Numbered from the stretch's first letter, positions 1-10,458 are shown. The stretch: DNA of 64,000 nucleotides from Christiangramia salexigens (GCF_001889005.1 NZ_CP018153.1:390001-454000), one strand, 5' to 3'. The notes: generated by a model from the sequence alone, not told the origin. Numbers and translations are program-made.

Positions 1-66
1 ATTTATGTGAAGGAGATCGAGGAAGGCATAGAAAAATATATTAAGCTACTTGAATTAGCACTTTAA
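1..66 (+). CDS. C-terminal end of an upstream gene, probably argE-like M20 peptidase (partial)
   Basis: The reading frame is open from base 1 and ends at TAA (64-66), giving 21 residues rich in Lys, Glu and Leu (ending KLLELAL). It stops 18 bp before argH on the same strand. In many Bacteroidota the gene before argH in the arginine operon is an acetylornithine deacetylase (ArgE, M20 family), and an amphipathic helical tail fits that family. The assignment rests on position only; 21 residues hold no diagnostic motif. Confidence 0.45.
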   Translation: MYVKEIEEGIEKYIKLLELAL

Positions 67-84
67 AAATTACAACTTAGAATT

Positions 85-1356
85 ATGAAACTCTGGGATA
101 AAGGTATTTCGATTGACGAGAAAATAGAAAAGTTTACAGTGGGTAATGACAGAGAATTGGATATGTATCTGGCTGAATATGACCTAACCGCTTCCACTGC
201 ACATGCAAAAATGCTTGGACAAGTTGGGATTTTAAAAGAGGAAGAAGTTACTTCTATTGAAGCCGAATTGAATAAAATGAAGGTTCAGCTTGAAGAAGGG
301 AGCTTTATAATTGAAAAGGAATTTGAAGACGTCCACTCAAAGATAGAATATGAACTAACCAAGGCACTCGGGGAAACTGGTAAGAAGGTCCATACGGCGA
401 GATCAAGGAATGATCAGGTTTTGGTAGCCATGCAACTATACTTCAAAAAGAATTTATCTGAGATTTCTGGTAAAACGAAAGAACTTGTTGATGTATTATT
501 AGGCCTGGCTGAAAAGCATAAGGATAATACGCTTCCTGGATATACTCATTTACAAGTCGCTATGCCTTCTTCATTTGGTCTCTGGTTTTCGGCCTATGCA
601 GAATTGCTTATAGACGATCTTTACCTGCTTGAGGCAGGATATAAAGTTGTAGATCAAAATCCATTAGGATCTGCTGCAGGCTATGGTTCATCATTTCCTA
701 TAGATCGAGATTTTACTACTAAAGAACTTGGTTTTTCTACCATGAAATATAATGTAGTTGCAGCCCAAATGAGCAGAGGGAAATGCGAAAGAACCGTTAC
801 AGCGAATATTTCTTCACTTGCGAATACGCTTTCCAGGTTCGCTATGGACGTTTGTTTGTATATGAGTCAAAATTTCGATTTTATTGGTTTCCCGGATGAA
901 CTCACCACGGGTTCCAGCATTATGCCTCATAAGAAGAATCCAGATGTATTTGAGCTAATAAGAGGTAAGTGTAATAAGCTTCAGGCGATTGCAAATGAAA
1001 TGATCCTTATTACTAATAATTTACCAAGTGGCTATCACAGAGATTTTCAGCTAATTAAGGAGAACAGTATCTATGCTGTAGAAAACATCAAGGAGATCCT
1101 GGATATCTTTACTCATTCCATTTCATTAATAAATGTGAAGGATGTAGATCTTAATGACGAAAAATATAAATATCTATATACTGTAGATAGCATTAACGAT
1201 CTGGTTATGCAGGGAAGTTCTTTTCGAGATGCATATAAGGAAATAGGGGAGCAGGTACAGAATAATACCTATTCACCTTCAGGAGCCCTTAGACATACCC
1301 ATAAAGGCAGCAAGGACAGGTTGTCTCTGGATGAAATAAGGAAGAAAATAGAGTAG
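85..1356 (+). CDS. argH: Argininosuccinate lyase
   Basis: Splits argininosuccinate into arginine and fumarate, the last step of arginine synthesis, in the cytoplasm. The 423 residues carry the superfamily signatures in order: HTARSRNDQ (103-111), the GYTHLQ segment (152-157) and the flexible catalytic loop GSSIMPHKKNPD (276-287) holding the active-site Ser. The protein is somewhat shorter than the usual roughly 460 residues, mostly at the C-terminus, and no key motif is lost. It follows the preceding gene by 18 bp, so it is probably the last gene of an arginine operon. It converges on leuB, whose terminator lies in the gap. Confidence 0.96.
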   Translation: MKLWDKGISIDEKIEKFTVGNDRELDMYLAEYDLTASTAHAKMLGQVGILKEEEVTSIEAELNKMKVQLEEGSFIIEKEFEDVHSKIEYELTKALGETGKKVHTARSRNDQVLVAMQLYFKKNLSEISGKTKELVDVLLGLAEKHKDNTLPGYTHLQVAMPSSFGLWFSAYAELLIDDLYLLEAGYKVVDQNPLGSAAGYGSSFPIDRDFTTKELGFSTMKYNVVAAQMSRGKCERTVTANISSLANTLSRFAMDVCLYMSQNFDFIGFPDELTTGSSIMPHKKNPDVFELIRGKCNKLQAIANEMILITNNLPSGYHRDFQLIKENSIYAVENIKEILDIFTHSISLINVKDVDLNDEKYKYLYTVDSINDLVMQGSSFRDAYKEIGEQVQNNTYSPSGALRHTHKGSKDRLSLDEIRKKIE

Positions 1357-1384
1357 TTATAGGAGAAGGGAGATTATTTTCCTG

Positions 1385-1425
1385 AAATAAAAAACCTCCC
1401 GAAACCCACAGATGTATTCGGGAGG
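1385..1425 (-). terminator. Rho-independent terminator of the leu operon
   Basis: A 9-bp stem (CCTCCCGAA at 1395-1403 with TTCGGGAGG at 1417-1425) encloses a 13-nt loop. Read on the minus strand the stem is followed by TTTTTTATTT (1394-1385). It lies just past the leuB stop. The plus side has no T-run, so it serves leuB rather than argH. Confidence 0.85.
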
Positions 1426-1445
1426 CAAAACTTAAATAAAGAAAA

Positions 1446-2561
1446 CTATATAATCGTCATCTGGCCCAGGTTAAGGTTTTCATTATTAATAACCGGGTGT
1501 TCTGTTTCACTAATAATACTTTCAAGGAAATCTCCCACTTTAGACGTGGAATAATGATTGTCTTTATTGATATCCTTAGTGCAAACATTTAAATTGATAC
1601 TCATCTCAACTGCTTTTCTAATTACTGCAGCTTCCTCTTTTAGGTCAAAATGCTCTAATAGCATAGCTGAAGATAAAATGGAGGCAATTGGATTTGCTAT
1701 TCCAAGACCTGTAGCCTGAGGATAAGAACCATGGATAGGTTCAAAAAGCGCGTTTCTTGCTCCAATAGAAGCCGATTCAAGTAAGCCTATACTTCCTCCA
1801 ATTACACTGGCTTCATCAGATAAAATATCTCCAAACATATTTTCTGTAAGGATCACATCGAATTGTTTTGGATCCAGAACCATTTGCATGGCTGCATTAT
1901 CCACGAATAAAAAGTCCAGTATTACATCAGGGTATTGTTTTGCTAATTCGGTCACCGTTTTTCTCCAAAGCCTTGAAGTTTCGAGAACATTGGCCTTGTC
2001 TACCAAAGTAAGTTTTTTACTTCTTATCTGTGCTGCTTTAAAGGCAAGGTGGGCGATACGTTCAATTTCTTCTACATTATATGTACAAAGGTCTGATGCG
2101 CTTTTACCATCTTCACTCGTACTTTTTTCTCCAAAGTAAATTCCACCGGTTAATTCACGAAAAATCACCATATCTGCACCTATTACATTCTCAACTTTTA
2201 GTGGAGAACGCTCTACTAATTGATCATAGGCTTTAACAGGTCTGATATTCGCAAAAAGTCCCAACTCTTTTCTAAGTTTTAACAGACCTTGTTCAGGTCT
2301 AACCTTTGCTGAAGGATCATTATCATATTTTGGATCGCCGATCGCTCCAAAGAGTACGGCATCGGATCTTTTACATAATTCCAAGGTAGAATCTGGTAAA
2401 GGACTTCCGCTAAAGTCGATCGCCACAGCACCGACTAGCGCTTCCTCAAAATAAAAATCGTGATCAAATCGGTCTGCAACGGCCTTCAGTACTTTAACTG
2501 ACTGCTGTGTGATTTCCGGTCCAATCCCATCTCCTGGTAGTACTGCTATATTTAATTTCAT
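1446..2561 (-). CDS. leuB: 3-isopropylmalate dehydrogenase
   Basis: Oxidises and decarboxylates 3-isopropylmalate to 2-oxoisocaproate with NAD, the third leucine-specific step. Its 371 residues begin with GDGIGPE (10-16) and contain ELTGGIYFGE, the substrate/metal segments DKANVLETSRLWR and TENMFGDILSDEASV, and the nucleotide-site stretch EPIHGSYPQATGLGIANP, all typical of the family. It is the last gene of the leuA-leuC-leuD-leuB run; a 38-bp gap separates it from leuD and a terminator follows it. Length is as expected. Confidence 0.96.
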   Translation of the reverse strand: MKLNIAVLPGDGIGPEITQQSVKVLKAVADRFDHDFYFEEALVGAVAIDFSGSPLPDSTLELCKRSDAVLFGAIGDPKYDNDPSAKVRPEQGLLKLRKELGLFANIRPVKAYDQLVERSPLKVENVIGADMVIFRELTGGIYFGEKSTSEDGKSASDLCTYNVEEIERIAHLAFKAAQIRSKKLTLVDKANVLETSRLWRKTVTELAKQYPDVILDFLFVDNAAMQMVLDPKQFDVILTENMFGDILSDEASVIGGSIGLLESASIGARNALFEPIHGSYPQATGLGIANPIASILSSAMLLEHFDLKEEAAVIRKAVEMSINLNVCTKDINKDNHYSTSKVGDFLESIISETEHPVINNENLNLGQMTII

Positions 2562-2599
2562 CTTTTCTTTATTTAAGTCAGTTTTTATTTATCAATGTT

Positions 2600-3217
2600 T
2601 TAAGGCAATTGCGCAGCCTCTGGCGTGGATTTCATCTTTTTCTTCTCGAAATTTCTGATCGATTCCAGTTTGCTTACAAGAAAATCTATATCATCATAAC
2701 CGTTAATCAAACAGGTCTTTTTATATGGATCCAGACCAAATCTTTCAGATTTATCTGTTTTTGAAATCCTGACCGCCTGGTTTTGCAGGTCTATAGTTAT
2801 TTCTGATTTAGGGTCTTTAGTGATCGCAGAAAATAGCTCTTCGAGAAATTCAGGAGAGACCTGCACAGGTAGTAAACCATTGTTAAGTGCATTTCCTTTG
2901 AAAATGTCTGCAAAATAGCTTGATACGACGGCTTTGAATCCATAGGCCTTAATGGCCCAGGCGGCATGCTCTCTACTAGAACCACAACCAAAATTATTTC
3001 CTGCAACTAATATTGAACCAGAATAGGTAGGATCATTAAGCACAAAATCTTTATTGGGTGTAGTATCCTTATTAAATTTCCAGTCCCGAAAAAGATTTTC
3101 GCCAAATCCGGCTTTATCTGTAGCTTTTAGAAAGCGTGCAGGAATGATCTGATCTGTATCCACATTTTCCGCATCTAAGGGAACTGCTGTATCTGTAAGT
3201 GTGATAAACTTTTCCAT
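2600..3217 (-). CDS. leuD: 3-isopropylmalate dehydratase small subunit
   Basis: Small (swivelling-domain) subunit of isopropylmalate isomerase, pairing with LeuC to convert 2- into 3-isopropylmalate. The 205 residues include [12 protein letters not shown] near the start and the signature [20 protein letters not shown] followed by [19 protein letters not shown]. Only 1 bp lies between the leuC stop and this start, so the two subunits should be made in equal amounts by translational coupling. Length is typical. Confidence 0.96.
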   Translation of the reverse strand: MEKFITLTDTAVPLDAENVDTDQIIPARFLKATDKAGFGENLFRDWKFNKDTTPNKDFVLNDPTYSGSILVAGNNFGCGSSREHAAWAIKAYGFKAVVSSYFADIFKGNALNNGLLPVQVSPEFLEELFSAITKDPKSEITIDLQNQAVRISKTDKSERFGLDPYKKTCLINGYDDIDFLVSKLESIRNFEKKKMKSTPEAAQLP

Positions 3218-3218
3218 T

Positions 3219-4601
3219 TTAATTGAGGTGTTTTGTGAAATCGGTTATTTTTCCTGCTATCGCCGTTGCTGCAGCGGTGAGGGGACTGGCGAGAATTGTT
3301 CTTGAACCCTGACCCTGTCTGCCTTCAAAATTCCTGTTGCTGGTAGAAACGCAATATTCACCTTCCGGGATCTTATCATCGTTCATTGCCAGACAAGCCG
3401 AGCAACCCGGTTGTCTTAGATGAAAGCCTGCGTCTTCAAACACCTTGTCAAGACCTTCCGCTTTAATCTGAGCTGCAACCTGTCGGGATCCGGGTACGAT
3501 CAAAGCATTCACATTTTCAGCTTTTTTCTTTCCTTTTATATAGGATGCCGCAACCCTGAAATCTTCAATCCTTGAATTGGTACAACTTCCAATAAAAATA
3601 TAATTAATAGGCTTTTCAAGCAGGACTTCACCTGGTTTAAAATTCATATACGCCAGTGCCTTAAGGTCACTTTTGTTGCCTTCTTCAGGAATTGCGCCCG
3701 TTAATTTGATCCCCATTCCAGGATTGGTTCCATAGGTGATCATAGGTTCAATATCCTCAGCTTTAAAGGAATACTCCTGATCAAAGATTGCGTCTTCATC
3801 GGTTTTTAGAGTTTTCCAGTATTCAAGTTGCTGATCGTATTCTATGTCTTTCGGAGCGAATTCACGATTCTTTACATACTCAAAAGTAGTTTCATCTGGT
3901 GCAATAAGGCCTCCACGGGCTCCCATTTCAATACTCATATTACAAACCGTCATTCGGCCTTCCATAGACATTTCTTCAAACACATTTCCTGCATATTCAC
4001 AGAAATAACCTGTACCGGAATTAGTACCCAATTTACTTATGATATAAAGGATCACATCCTTAGGAAGTACACCATTCTTCAGTTTTCCGTTAACATTTAC
4101 CCGAAGTTTTTTCGGCTTTTCAACCAATAAACACTGGCTGGCAAAGACCTGAGCAACCTGACTGGTACCTATACCAAAGGCGATGGTTCCAAACGCACCG
4201 TGGGTAGAAGTATGGCTGTCACCACAAACGATAGTCATACCGGGTTGAGTAATTCCAAGTTCCGGAGCCATTACGTGAACGATCCCGTTATAAGGATGAC
4301 CTAAGCCATATAATTCAATGTTATTCTCTTCACAATTTTGCGAAAGCTGCTTAAGCTGATTTCGGGATAACAGATCCTTAACCGGTAAATGTTGATTTTC
4401 GGTTGGTGTATTATGATCGGCCGTAGCTACGATTTTTTCTGGTCTAAAAACGGGTATTTTTCGCTCTGTAAGCTCATTGAAGGCTTGTGGACTGGTAACC
4501 TCATGTATGAGATGTTTATCTATATACAAGATATCCGGTCCGTTTTCAATGCTTTCAACCACATGAGCTTCCCATATTTTATCAAAAAGAGTTTTCTTCA
4601 T
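3219..4601 (-). CDS. leuC: 3-isopropylmalate dehydratase large subunit
   Basis: Aconitase-family large subunit that holds the 4Fe-4S cluster of isopropylmalate isomerase. Visible motifs in the 460 residues are [14 protein letters not shown], the first cluster Cys in [14 protein letters not shown], and the paired cluster cysteines in [11 protein letters not shown]. It sits 4 bp after leuA and 1 bp before leuD. Length is normal for the LeuC subfamily and no cluster ligand is missing. Confidence 0.96.
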   Translation of the reverse strand: MKKTLFDKIWEAHVVESIENGPDILYIDKHLIHEVTSPQAFNELTERKIPVFRPEKIVATADHNTPTENQHLPVKDLLSRNQLKQLSQNCEENNIELYGLGHPYNGIVHVMAPELGITQPGMTIVCGDSHTSTHGAFGTIAFGIGTSQVAQVFASQCLLVEKPKKLRVNVNGKLKNGVLPKDVILYIISKLGTNSGTGYFCEYAGNVFEEMSMEGRMTVCNMSIEMGARGGLIAPDETTFEYVKNREFAPKDIEYDQQLEYWKTLKTDEDAIFDQEYSFKAEDIEPMITYGTNPGMGIKLTGAIPEEGNKSDLKALAYMNFKPGEVLLEKPINYIFIGSCTNSRIEDFRVAASYIKGKKKAENVNALIVPGSRQVAAQIKAEGLDKVFEDAGFHLRQPGCSACLAMNDDKIPEGEYCVSTSNRNFEGRQGQGSRTILASPLTAAATAIAGKITDFTKHLN

Positions 4602-4605
4602 AAAC

Positions 4606-5778
4606 TTAAGCTATCGCTCTATTATTCTTTCTATAAATATCCATGATCGTATGGATGTCATGATCTGCCACTTCCTTTTTAGCGTCTGCGAAATTCAGGA
4701 ATTCATGATACACGATATCCAATTCTAATTTAGTTAGGTTATATCCCATTTTCTTGGCCTTATAAGCTAAAGCTGCTCTTCCGCTTCTGGCAGTCAAAAC
4801 AATCGCAGATTCAGTGACACCAACATCTGCCGGATCTATGATCTCATAGGTTTCACGGTTCTTGATCACTCCGTCCTGATGGATACCGGAGCTGTGCGCG
4901 AATGCATTGGCTCCAACGATAGCTTTATTGGGCTGAACGAACATCCCCATTTCGCGTGAGACCATTAAACTTGTATCATATAATAATTTAGGATTAATGT
5001 TGGTATTAAGGTTTAAATAAGGGTGTTGTTTTAAGATCATAACTACCTCTTCAAGGGCAGTATTTCCAGCTCTTTCTCCAATCCCATTTATTGTACATTC
5101 TATTTGTCTCGCGCCATTAGTAATACCAGCGATAGCATTTGCTGTAGCCAGTCCAAGATCATTATGACAGTGACAGGAAATAATAACGTTTTCTATGCCT
5201 ACCACATTATCCTTAAGATATTTGATCTTTTTACCATATTCTTCGGGCAAACAATACCCAGTTGTGTCTGGAATATTTAGAACAGTAGCTCCTGCTTTAA
5301 CCGCCTCGGTACATACCTTAGCCAGGAATTCATTCCCGGTTCTACCCGCATCTTCCGCATAGAATTCTACATCATCAGCAAAGGTTTTGGCATATTCTAC
5401 TGCAGTTGCAGCTCTTTCAAGGATCTCTTCTCTACTGGCTTTGAACTTGTATTTGATATGAGAATCAGACGTGCCTATTCCCGTGTGTATACGAGGTTTT
5501 GTTGCAAACTTTAAAGCTTCGGCCGCAACTTCGATATCTTTTTTTACCGCTCTGGTTAGACCGCAAACGGCAGAATTTTTCACTATTTTGGAAATTTCCT
5601 GAACCGAAGTAAAATCTCCGGGACTTGAAACTGGGAAACCGGCTTCAATTACATCCACACCGAGTTCATCCAGTCGAGCAGCTATCTTTAACTTTTGTTT
5701 TGTGTTTAATTTGCATCCGGGAACTTGTTCACCATCGCGTAATGTCGTGTCAAAAATTTCTACCTTGTCTGTCATCAT
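4606..5778 (-). CDS. leuA: 2-isopropylmalate synthase, short form without regulatory domain
   Basis: Condenses 2-oxoisovalerate with acetyl-CoA, committing carbon to leucine. The 390 residues cover the HMGL-like TIM barrel: [14 protein letters not shown] near residue 9, the metal-binding [13 protein letters not shown], and [15 protein letters not shown]. The chain ends soon after the barrel and its linker, about where the C-terminal LeuA allosteric domain would begin in the roughly 520-residue enzymes, so leucine feedback through that domain is not expected. Position as first gene of leuACDB argues for LeuA rather than homocitrate or citramalate synthase, which share the barrel. Two ATG codons lie in tandem (5778 and 5775). 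Confidence 0.88.
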   Translation of the reverse strand: MMTDKVEIFDTTLRDGEQVPGCKLNTKQKLKIAARLDELGVDVIEAGFPVSSPGDFTSVQEISKIVKNSAVCGLTRAVKKDIEVAAEALKFATKPRIHTGIGTSDSHIKYKFKASREEILERAATAVEYAKTFADDVEFYAEDAGRTGNEFLAKVCTEAVKAGATVLNIPDTTGYCLPEEYGKKIKYLKDNVVGIENVIISCHCHNDLGLATANAIAGITNGARQIECTINGIGERAGNTALEEVVMILKQHPYLNLNTNINPKLLYDTSLMVSREMGMFVQPNKAIVGANAFAHSSGIHQDGVIKNRETYEIIDPADVGVTESAIVLTARSGRAALAYKAKKMGYNLTKLELDIVYHEFLNFADAKKEVADHDIHTIMDIYRKNNRAIA

Positions 5779-5926
5779 AGGAGATTTATTTTACTTTATC
5801 TTTATCTAAAGTATTAGAAAACATAGGCAATTACCGGGCAATTTGTTAGGTTGTTACGACACTTAACTTAGTTTTCATGTCTGTAATGCACCTAGAAAAC
5901 AGGTGTTTACAAATAATTTCATTACA

Positions 5927-7471
5927 ATGACCAACGACTTAACCGAAAATCTATTTTCTTTAATAAAATCATTATCAGCTTCAGAAAAGAGACAGTTTTC
6001 ACTTTATGTAGGTAGAATTGGCATTAATACCGATAGTAAATTCCTGAATCTATATAAGGTTATATCAAGGCAGAAGAAATATAATGAAGATGAGATCTTA
6101 AGGAGTACTAATGTTAGCAAACAGCAGCTTTCCAATGTAAAAGCACATTTGTATAAGCAATTATTGATCTCTCTTAGGTTAAATCCCGCTCATCAGGACA
6201 TTCCTGTCCAAATTAGAGAACAACTTGACTTTGCATACATATTATATCATAAGGGCTTGTACCAACAAAGCTTAAAGCTTTTAGATAAGGTAAAAACTTT
6301 AGCCTTGACCTATGAGGAGAAAAATGTAGCTTATGAAATACTCGAGCTGGAGAAAATTATAGAATCCCAATATATTACCCGAAGTATAAAGAACAGGGCT
6401 AGCACTCTTATAAAACAAACTGAAGAGCTGAATAAACTGAATGTTATTTCAGGTAAACTATCTAATTTATCTCTGGAATTATACTCTATCTTTTTAAAAT
6501 TGGGTTATTGCAGAACAGAGGAGGAGGCCAACGGTATCAAGAAATACTTTCATAATAAAATTCCCGAATATAATTTCAATGAATTAGGTTTTAGAGAGAA
6601 ACTCTGGCTATACAAGGCTCATCTTTGGTATAGCTTTCTAATTCAGGATTTTTTAGGTTGCTATAGATATTCCATGAAATGGAACGATCTGTTCAAGGAG
6701 TATAAACACTTAATTCCATTGCACCCGGTTTCATTTTTAAAGGGGAATCATTATTTGCTGGAGTCCTTGTTCTACATGAACCATACAAAACTATTCCAGA
6801 CTACCCTTAAACATCTGGAGGATAGCTTACGTGATGCGCAGATCCCGCATGACGATAATATTTCGGCACTTTCTTTTCTTTACGTTTATTCCAATAAACT
6901 TAATCTTAGATTCATGCAAGGTGAATTTAGTAATGCCGATGAATTGGTGTCTAAGATTGGACGGAAAATTGAGAAATTCAAAGGCAGATTGGATGAGCAC
7001 CATATCATGGTATTCTATTATAAGATCGCTTGTTTGTATTTTGGAGATGGGAACAATAAAAAGTGTATTGAGTACCTGAAAAAGATCATTAATAATAAAT
7101 CCTTGGAAATGCGGGAGGACCTCATGTGTTTTGCCCGTATTCTTAATTTGGTCGCTCATTATGAAGCCGGACGGGATTATCATCTTGAAAGTCTTATCAA
7201 GTCAACATATAAGTTCCTCATTAAAATGAACGATTTGCATGAGGTTCAAAAGGAAATGATCAGATTTTTGAGAAATCTTCCCGAAATTTCACCACTGGAA
7301 ATAAAAAACGAATTTAAAACCCTTCATAGTAAATTAAAGAAATTTGAAGATCATCCTTATGAGAAACGTGCTTTCTTATATTTGGATATTCTTTCCTGGC
7401 TTGAAAGCAAGATCGAAGGACGTCCGGTAAAGGAAGTTATCAAGGAAAAGAATGAAGAATTATCGAGGTAG
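5927..7471 (+). CDS. Conserved Bacteroidota protein of unknown function, helical repeat type
   Basis: I recognise this only as a conserved flavobacterial protein; no function is known to me. The 514 residues start LTENLFSLIKSLSASEKRQF and are almost entirely helical, with many Leu/Tyr/Lys-rich amphipathic segments that look like degenerate tetratricopeptide-type repeats, as in a scaffold or regulatory protein. There is no signal peptide or membrane segment, so it should be cytoplasmic. I chose the ATG at 5927 over the in-frame GTG at 5903 because the conserved-looking sequence starts there. It is divergent from leuA and lies 9 bp before the transporter gene, suggesting an operon. Confidence 0.8.
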   Translation: MTNDLTENLFSLIKSLSASEKRQFSLYVGRIGINTDSKFLNLYKVISRQKKYNEDEILRSTNVSKQQLSNVKAHLYKQLLISLRLNPAHQDIPVQIREQLDFAYILYHKGLYQQSLKLLDKVKTLALTYEEKNVAYEILELEKIIESQYITRSIKNRASTLIKQTEELNKLNVISGKLSNLSLELYSIFLKLGYCRTEEEANGIKKYFHNKIPEYNFNELGFREKLWLYKAHLWYSFLIQDFLGCYRYSMKWNDLFKEYKHLIPLHPVSFLKGNHYLLESLFYMNHTKLFQTTLKHLEDSLRDAQIPHDDNISALSFLYVYSNKLNLRFMQGEFSNADELVSKIGRKIEKFKGRLDEHHIMVFYYKIACLYFGDGNNKKCIEYLKKIINNKSLEMREDLMCFARILNLVAHYEAGRDYHLESLIKSTYKFLIKMNDLHEVQKEMIRFLRNLPEISPLEIKNEFKTLHSKLKKFEDHPYEKRAFLYLDILSWLESKIEGRPVKEVIKEKNEELSR

Positions 7472-7480
7472 GCTTTAGGT

Positions 7481-8353
7481 TTGTCGAATCAAAAACAGCA
7501 CATAATAAATATACTTCAGCTTAACCTTGCTGTACTATTAATCAGTACTTCAGGAGTATTAGGCAGATATATCACCTTACCACCAACGGTTACGATCTTT
7601 TACAGAACTCTGATAGCCTCAATTGTTTTTTATGCTTTCTGTAAATGGAAAGGAATCAGTTTAAGGATCCATTCAGGGAACGATTGGTTTCGCATTGTTA
7701 CCGCGGGTCTTTTTATGGGAGTTCACTGGATAACTTATTTTTATTCATTGCAACTATCCAATGTTGCGATTGCTCTTATAGCCTTGTTTACCTATCCTGT
7801 AATGACAGCCTTTCTTGAGCCACTTTGGTTAGGTTCAAAATTTGATAAGATACATTTGTTGCTCGCCTTGCTGGTGTTGGGCGGAATTTATTTTCTGAGT
7901 CCTAATATGGATTTGGAAAATAATTATTTCCTAGCCGTGATATTGGGGATAATTTCTGCTTTATTTTATGCGTCCCGTAACTTATTAATGAAACCTGCCG
8001 TAGATAAGTACGATGGTACATCTTTAATGTTCTACCAAATTAGTGTAATACTAATTTGTCTGTTACCGGTTGTATTTTGGGTAGATGTTAATGCAGTTTT
8101 AAATCAGTGGAAACCTATCGTGACATTGGCAATTTTAACCACGTGCTTGGGGCATACTTTATTTTTAAAGAGTTTCAAAAATTTTTCGGTTACAGCAGCA
8201 AGTATAATGAGCAGTATGCAGCCCGTCTACGGAATTATACTGGGACTATTGTTCTTAAATGAAGTACCAGCTTTAAAAACAGTCCTTGGTGGAGGTTTAA
8301 TTATTAGCGCGGTAGTTATAGAGAGTCTTATATCTATAAAAAAGGCCAGGTAG
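7481..8353 (+). CDS. EamA-family (DMT superfamily) transporter
   Basis: Inner-membrane carrier of the drug/metabolite transporter superfamily; many relatives export amino acids or other metabolites, but the substrate cannot be read from sequence. The 290 residues form about ten hydrophobic helices as two EamA halves, with the pattern SNVAIALIALFTYPVMTAFLEP in half one and TAASIMSSMQPVYGIILGLLFLNE in half two, a clear internal duplication. The start is TTG at 7481, 9 bp after the preceding stop; no ATG near the N-terminus would keep the first helix. It converges with the pseudouridine synthase gene 5 bp away. Confidence 0.88.
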   Translation: MSNQKQHIINILQLNLAVLLISTSGVLGRYITLPPTVTIFYRTLIASIVFYAFCKWKGISLRIHSGNDWFRIVTAGLFMGVHWITYFYSLQLSNVAIALIALFTYPVMTAFLEPLWLGSKFDKIHLLLALLVLGGIYFLSPNMDLENNYFLAVILGIISALFYASRNLLMKPAVDKYDGTSLMFYQISVILICLLPVVFWVDVNAVLNQWKPIVTLAILTTCLGHTLFLKSFKNFSVTAASIMSSMQPVYGIILGLLFLNEVPALKTVLGGGLIISAVVIESLISIKKAR

Positions 8354-8358
8354 CCTTA

Positions 8359-9063
8359 TCAATCCAGGCATGCATTCCAGATAGGGTCTTCGGGAGGTTG
8401 GGCTATAATATGAACAGGAATTTTTTTGACAGGATGTTCAAATCTGAGTTCCCGAGCATGTAAATGTATGCTGGCGTCCTTATTACTGCGGTCAAATCCA
8501 TATTTTAGATCACCCTTTATAGGACAACCAATAGAGGACAGCTGACTTCTGATCTGATGATGCCTTCCCGTATGAAGATCTACTTCGAGTAAATAATAAT
8601 TATCCAATTCTTTTAAAATCCTATAATCCAGAACCGCTTTTTTACTGTCTGGGACCTCATTGATATGAGCATAGGATTTATTCTGTTTTGGATTTCGTTT
8701 CAAATAATGCGTAAGCTCCGCATTGTCCTTTTCAGGTTTATTCTTTACAACAGCCCAGTAGGTCTTTTCAGCGTCCTTTTTTTGAAACAATTTATTTAAT
8801 CTGGGAAGTGCTTTTGAAGTTTTGGAAAATAATACAATTCCGCTAGTAGGGCGGTCCAATCGGTGAACTACACCTAAATAAACATTCCCAGGCTTATTAT
8901 ATTTTTCTTTTAGAAAAGACTTCACCACCTCGCTTAAAGGTTTGTCCCCGGTTTTATCGCCTTGGACTATATCGCCTGGTCTTTTATTAACCACGATAAC
9001 GTGATTGTCCTCATAAAGGACCTCCAGATTATCCTTATTGGAAAGTATCTTTTCCTGTTTCAA
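8359..9063 (-). CDS. RluA-family RNA pseudouridine synthase
   Basis: Converts uridines to pseudouridine in rRNA or tRNA. The 234 residues show the RluA catalytic motif HRLDRPTSG with the catalytic Asp at residue 70, then the family stretch DLHTGRHHQIRSQLSSIGCPIKGDLKYG. There is no N-terminal S4 RNA-binding domain, so it resembles the short RluA/RluC/TruC-like enzymes; which RNA and position it modifies is not evident. It lies 53 bp downstream of panB on the same strand and may be co-transcribed. Confidence 0.92.
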   Translation of the reverse strand: MKQEKILSNKDNLEVLYEDNHVIVVNKRPGDIVQGDKTGDKPLSEVVKSFLKEKYNKPGNVYLGVVHRLDRPTSGIVLFSKTSKALPRLNKLFQKKDAEKTYWAVVKNKPEKDNAELTHYLKRNPKQNKSYAHINEVPDSKKAVLDYRILKELDNYYLLEVDLHTGRHHQIRSQLSSIGCPIKGDLKYGFDRSNKDASIHLHARELRFEHPVKKIPVHIIAQPPEDPIWNACLD

Positions 9064-9116
9064 TTTACACGGAATTTGAGATTTAGGACTAACTTGATCT
9101 AAGCCGGGCTGGAATT

Positions 9117-9935
9117 TTAATATTGCTCATTATCTGAGGGAAAATCATGGCTTTTCACATCATCCCTGTAATTTTCAAATGCCTTCGTCATTTCTGAATG
9201 GAGATCGGCATAACGTCTAAGGAATCTTGGATTGAATTCATGAGTCATACCTAACATGTCATGAACTACGAGAACCTGACCATCCACTCCTTTTCCGGCA
9301 CCAATACCAATAACAGGAATACTGATGCTTTCTGCTACTTCCTTCGCAAGTTCTGCAGGAACCTTTTCAAGTACAATTGCAAAACATCCCATTTTTTCAA
9401 GCATCTTGGCATCACTTTTCAGCTTTTCTGCTTCCTCTTCTTCACGTGCTCTTACGGTATAAGTTCCGAATTTATATATGGATTGAGGGGTTAAACCCAG
9501 ATGTCCCATTACCGGAATTCCGGCGTGTAAGATACGTTTAATGGAATCTTTAACTTCTTTTCCTCCTTCAAGTTTTACCGCATGACCACCGCTCTCCTTC
9601 ATAATTCTAATGGCAGATCTCAATGCTTCTTTGGGATCACTCTGGTAACTACCAAAAGGAAGGTCTACCACCACAAGAGCTCTTTGGATCGCTCTAACCA
9701 CACTAGTTGCGTGATAGATCATTTGATCCAGTGTAATGGGTAGAGTTGTTTCATGCCCGGCCATGACGTTGCTGGCGCTATCCCCAACCAGGATCACATC
9801 TATTCCTGCACCATCTACAATTTTGGCCATGGAAAAGTCATAGGCTGTAAGCATGGCGATCTTTTCACCATTCGCTTTCATCTCAACCAGTGATTTGGTG
9901 GTTACACGCTTATATTCTTTTTTAGCAACAGACAT
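9117..9935 (-). CDS. panB: 3-methyl-2-oxobutanoate hydroxymethyltransferase (ketopantoate hydroxymethyltransferase)
   Basis: First step of pantothenate (coenzyme A precursor) synthesis: adds a methylene-tetrahydrofolate-derived hydroxymethyl group to 2-oxoisovalerate. The 272 residues contain [18 protein letters not shown] (metal and substrate site), [18 protein letters not shown] and IPVIGIGAG, all family signatures. I place the start at the ATG at 9935 ([12 protein letters not shown]); the frame runs open upstream to 9983, but those 16 residues lack family character. No panC or panD is adjacent. A -7 element TAGTTTTG lies about 50 bp upstream. Confidence 0.95.
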   Translation of the reverse strand: MSVAKKEYKRVTTKSLVEMKANGEKIAMLTAYDFSMAKIVDGAGIDVILVGDSASNVMAGHETTLPITLDQMIYHATSVVRAIQRALVVVDLPFGSYQSDPKEALRSAIRIMKESGGHAVKLEGGKEVKDSIKRILHAGIPVMGHLGLTPQSIYKFGTYTVRAREEEEAEKLKSDAKMLEKMGCFAIVLEKVPAELAKEVAESISIPVIGIGAGKGVDGQVLVVHDMLGMTHEFNPRFLRRYADLHSEMTKAFENYRDDVKSHDFPSDNEQY

Positions 9936-9984
9936 CGGTTTCTCTTTAAATTTGAGTAAAAGTAATAAATTAGGAGTCCACATT

Positions 9985-9992
9985 CAAAACTA
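9985..9992 (-). promoter_or_regulatory. -7 promoter element for panB
   Basis: On the minus strand the sequence reads TAGTTTTG, an exact TAnnTTTG match, 49 bp upstream of the panB ATG. No clear TTG element is seen at the -33 distance, so this is a motif match only. Confidence 0.45.
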
Positions 9993-9999
9993 GCCAGTC

Positions 10000-10458
10000 A
10001 TGAAAAAATTAATTTTTATAATGTTCGTAGGATTGTCATCAATATGTTTTTCTCAGGAAGAGAAATTATTAAATAACCCGAAGGAATTGGTGATCGAATT
10101 CTTTGATGCATTCCATGAGCAAGATACCACGAGACTTAGACAATTAGCTCATGTGGGAGCAAGGCTGGAATCGGTTTCTCTGGATAGCGATGGGAACACA
10201 AAAATTAAGTCTGATAAGTACTCAGATTTTTTGAAAGGCATTGTTTCAATTCCGAAGGAATCTGTTTTTAGAGAGGAGCTTCATGAATTTAAAGTGGAGG
10301 AAAACGGACTATTGGCAACCGTAACTACGCCTTACACGTTTTACTTCAACGGGAAAATGAGTCACTGTGGAGTTAATAGTTTTCAGCTTGTAAAATTTGA
10401 AGAGAACTGGAAGATCGTCTATCTGATAGATACAAGACAAAAGGATAAGTGTGACTGA
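10000..10458 (+). CDS. Secreted NTF2-like protein of unknown function
   Basis: The 152 residues begin with a cleavable signal peptide (MKKLIFIMFVGLSSICFSQ, cut before EEK). The rest fits a nuclear-transport-factor-2-like (SnoaL or lumazine-binding type) cone fold: an N-terminal helix PKELVIEFFDAFHEQDTTRLRQLAH followed by alternating strands and a final QLVKFEENWKIVYLIDTR strand pair. Proteins of this type bind small molecules or act as accessory domains; nothing identifies the ligand. It is divergent from panB and converges on the CPBP protease gene. Confidence 0.75.
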   Translation: MKKLIFIMFVGLSSICFSQEEKLLNNPKELVIEFFDAFHEQDTTRLRQLAHVGARLESVSLDSDGNTKIKSDKYSDFLKGIVSIPKESVFREELHEFKVEENGLLATVTTPYTFYFNGKMSHCGVNSFQLVKFEENWKIVYLIDTRQKDKCD

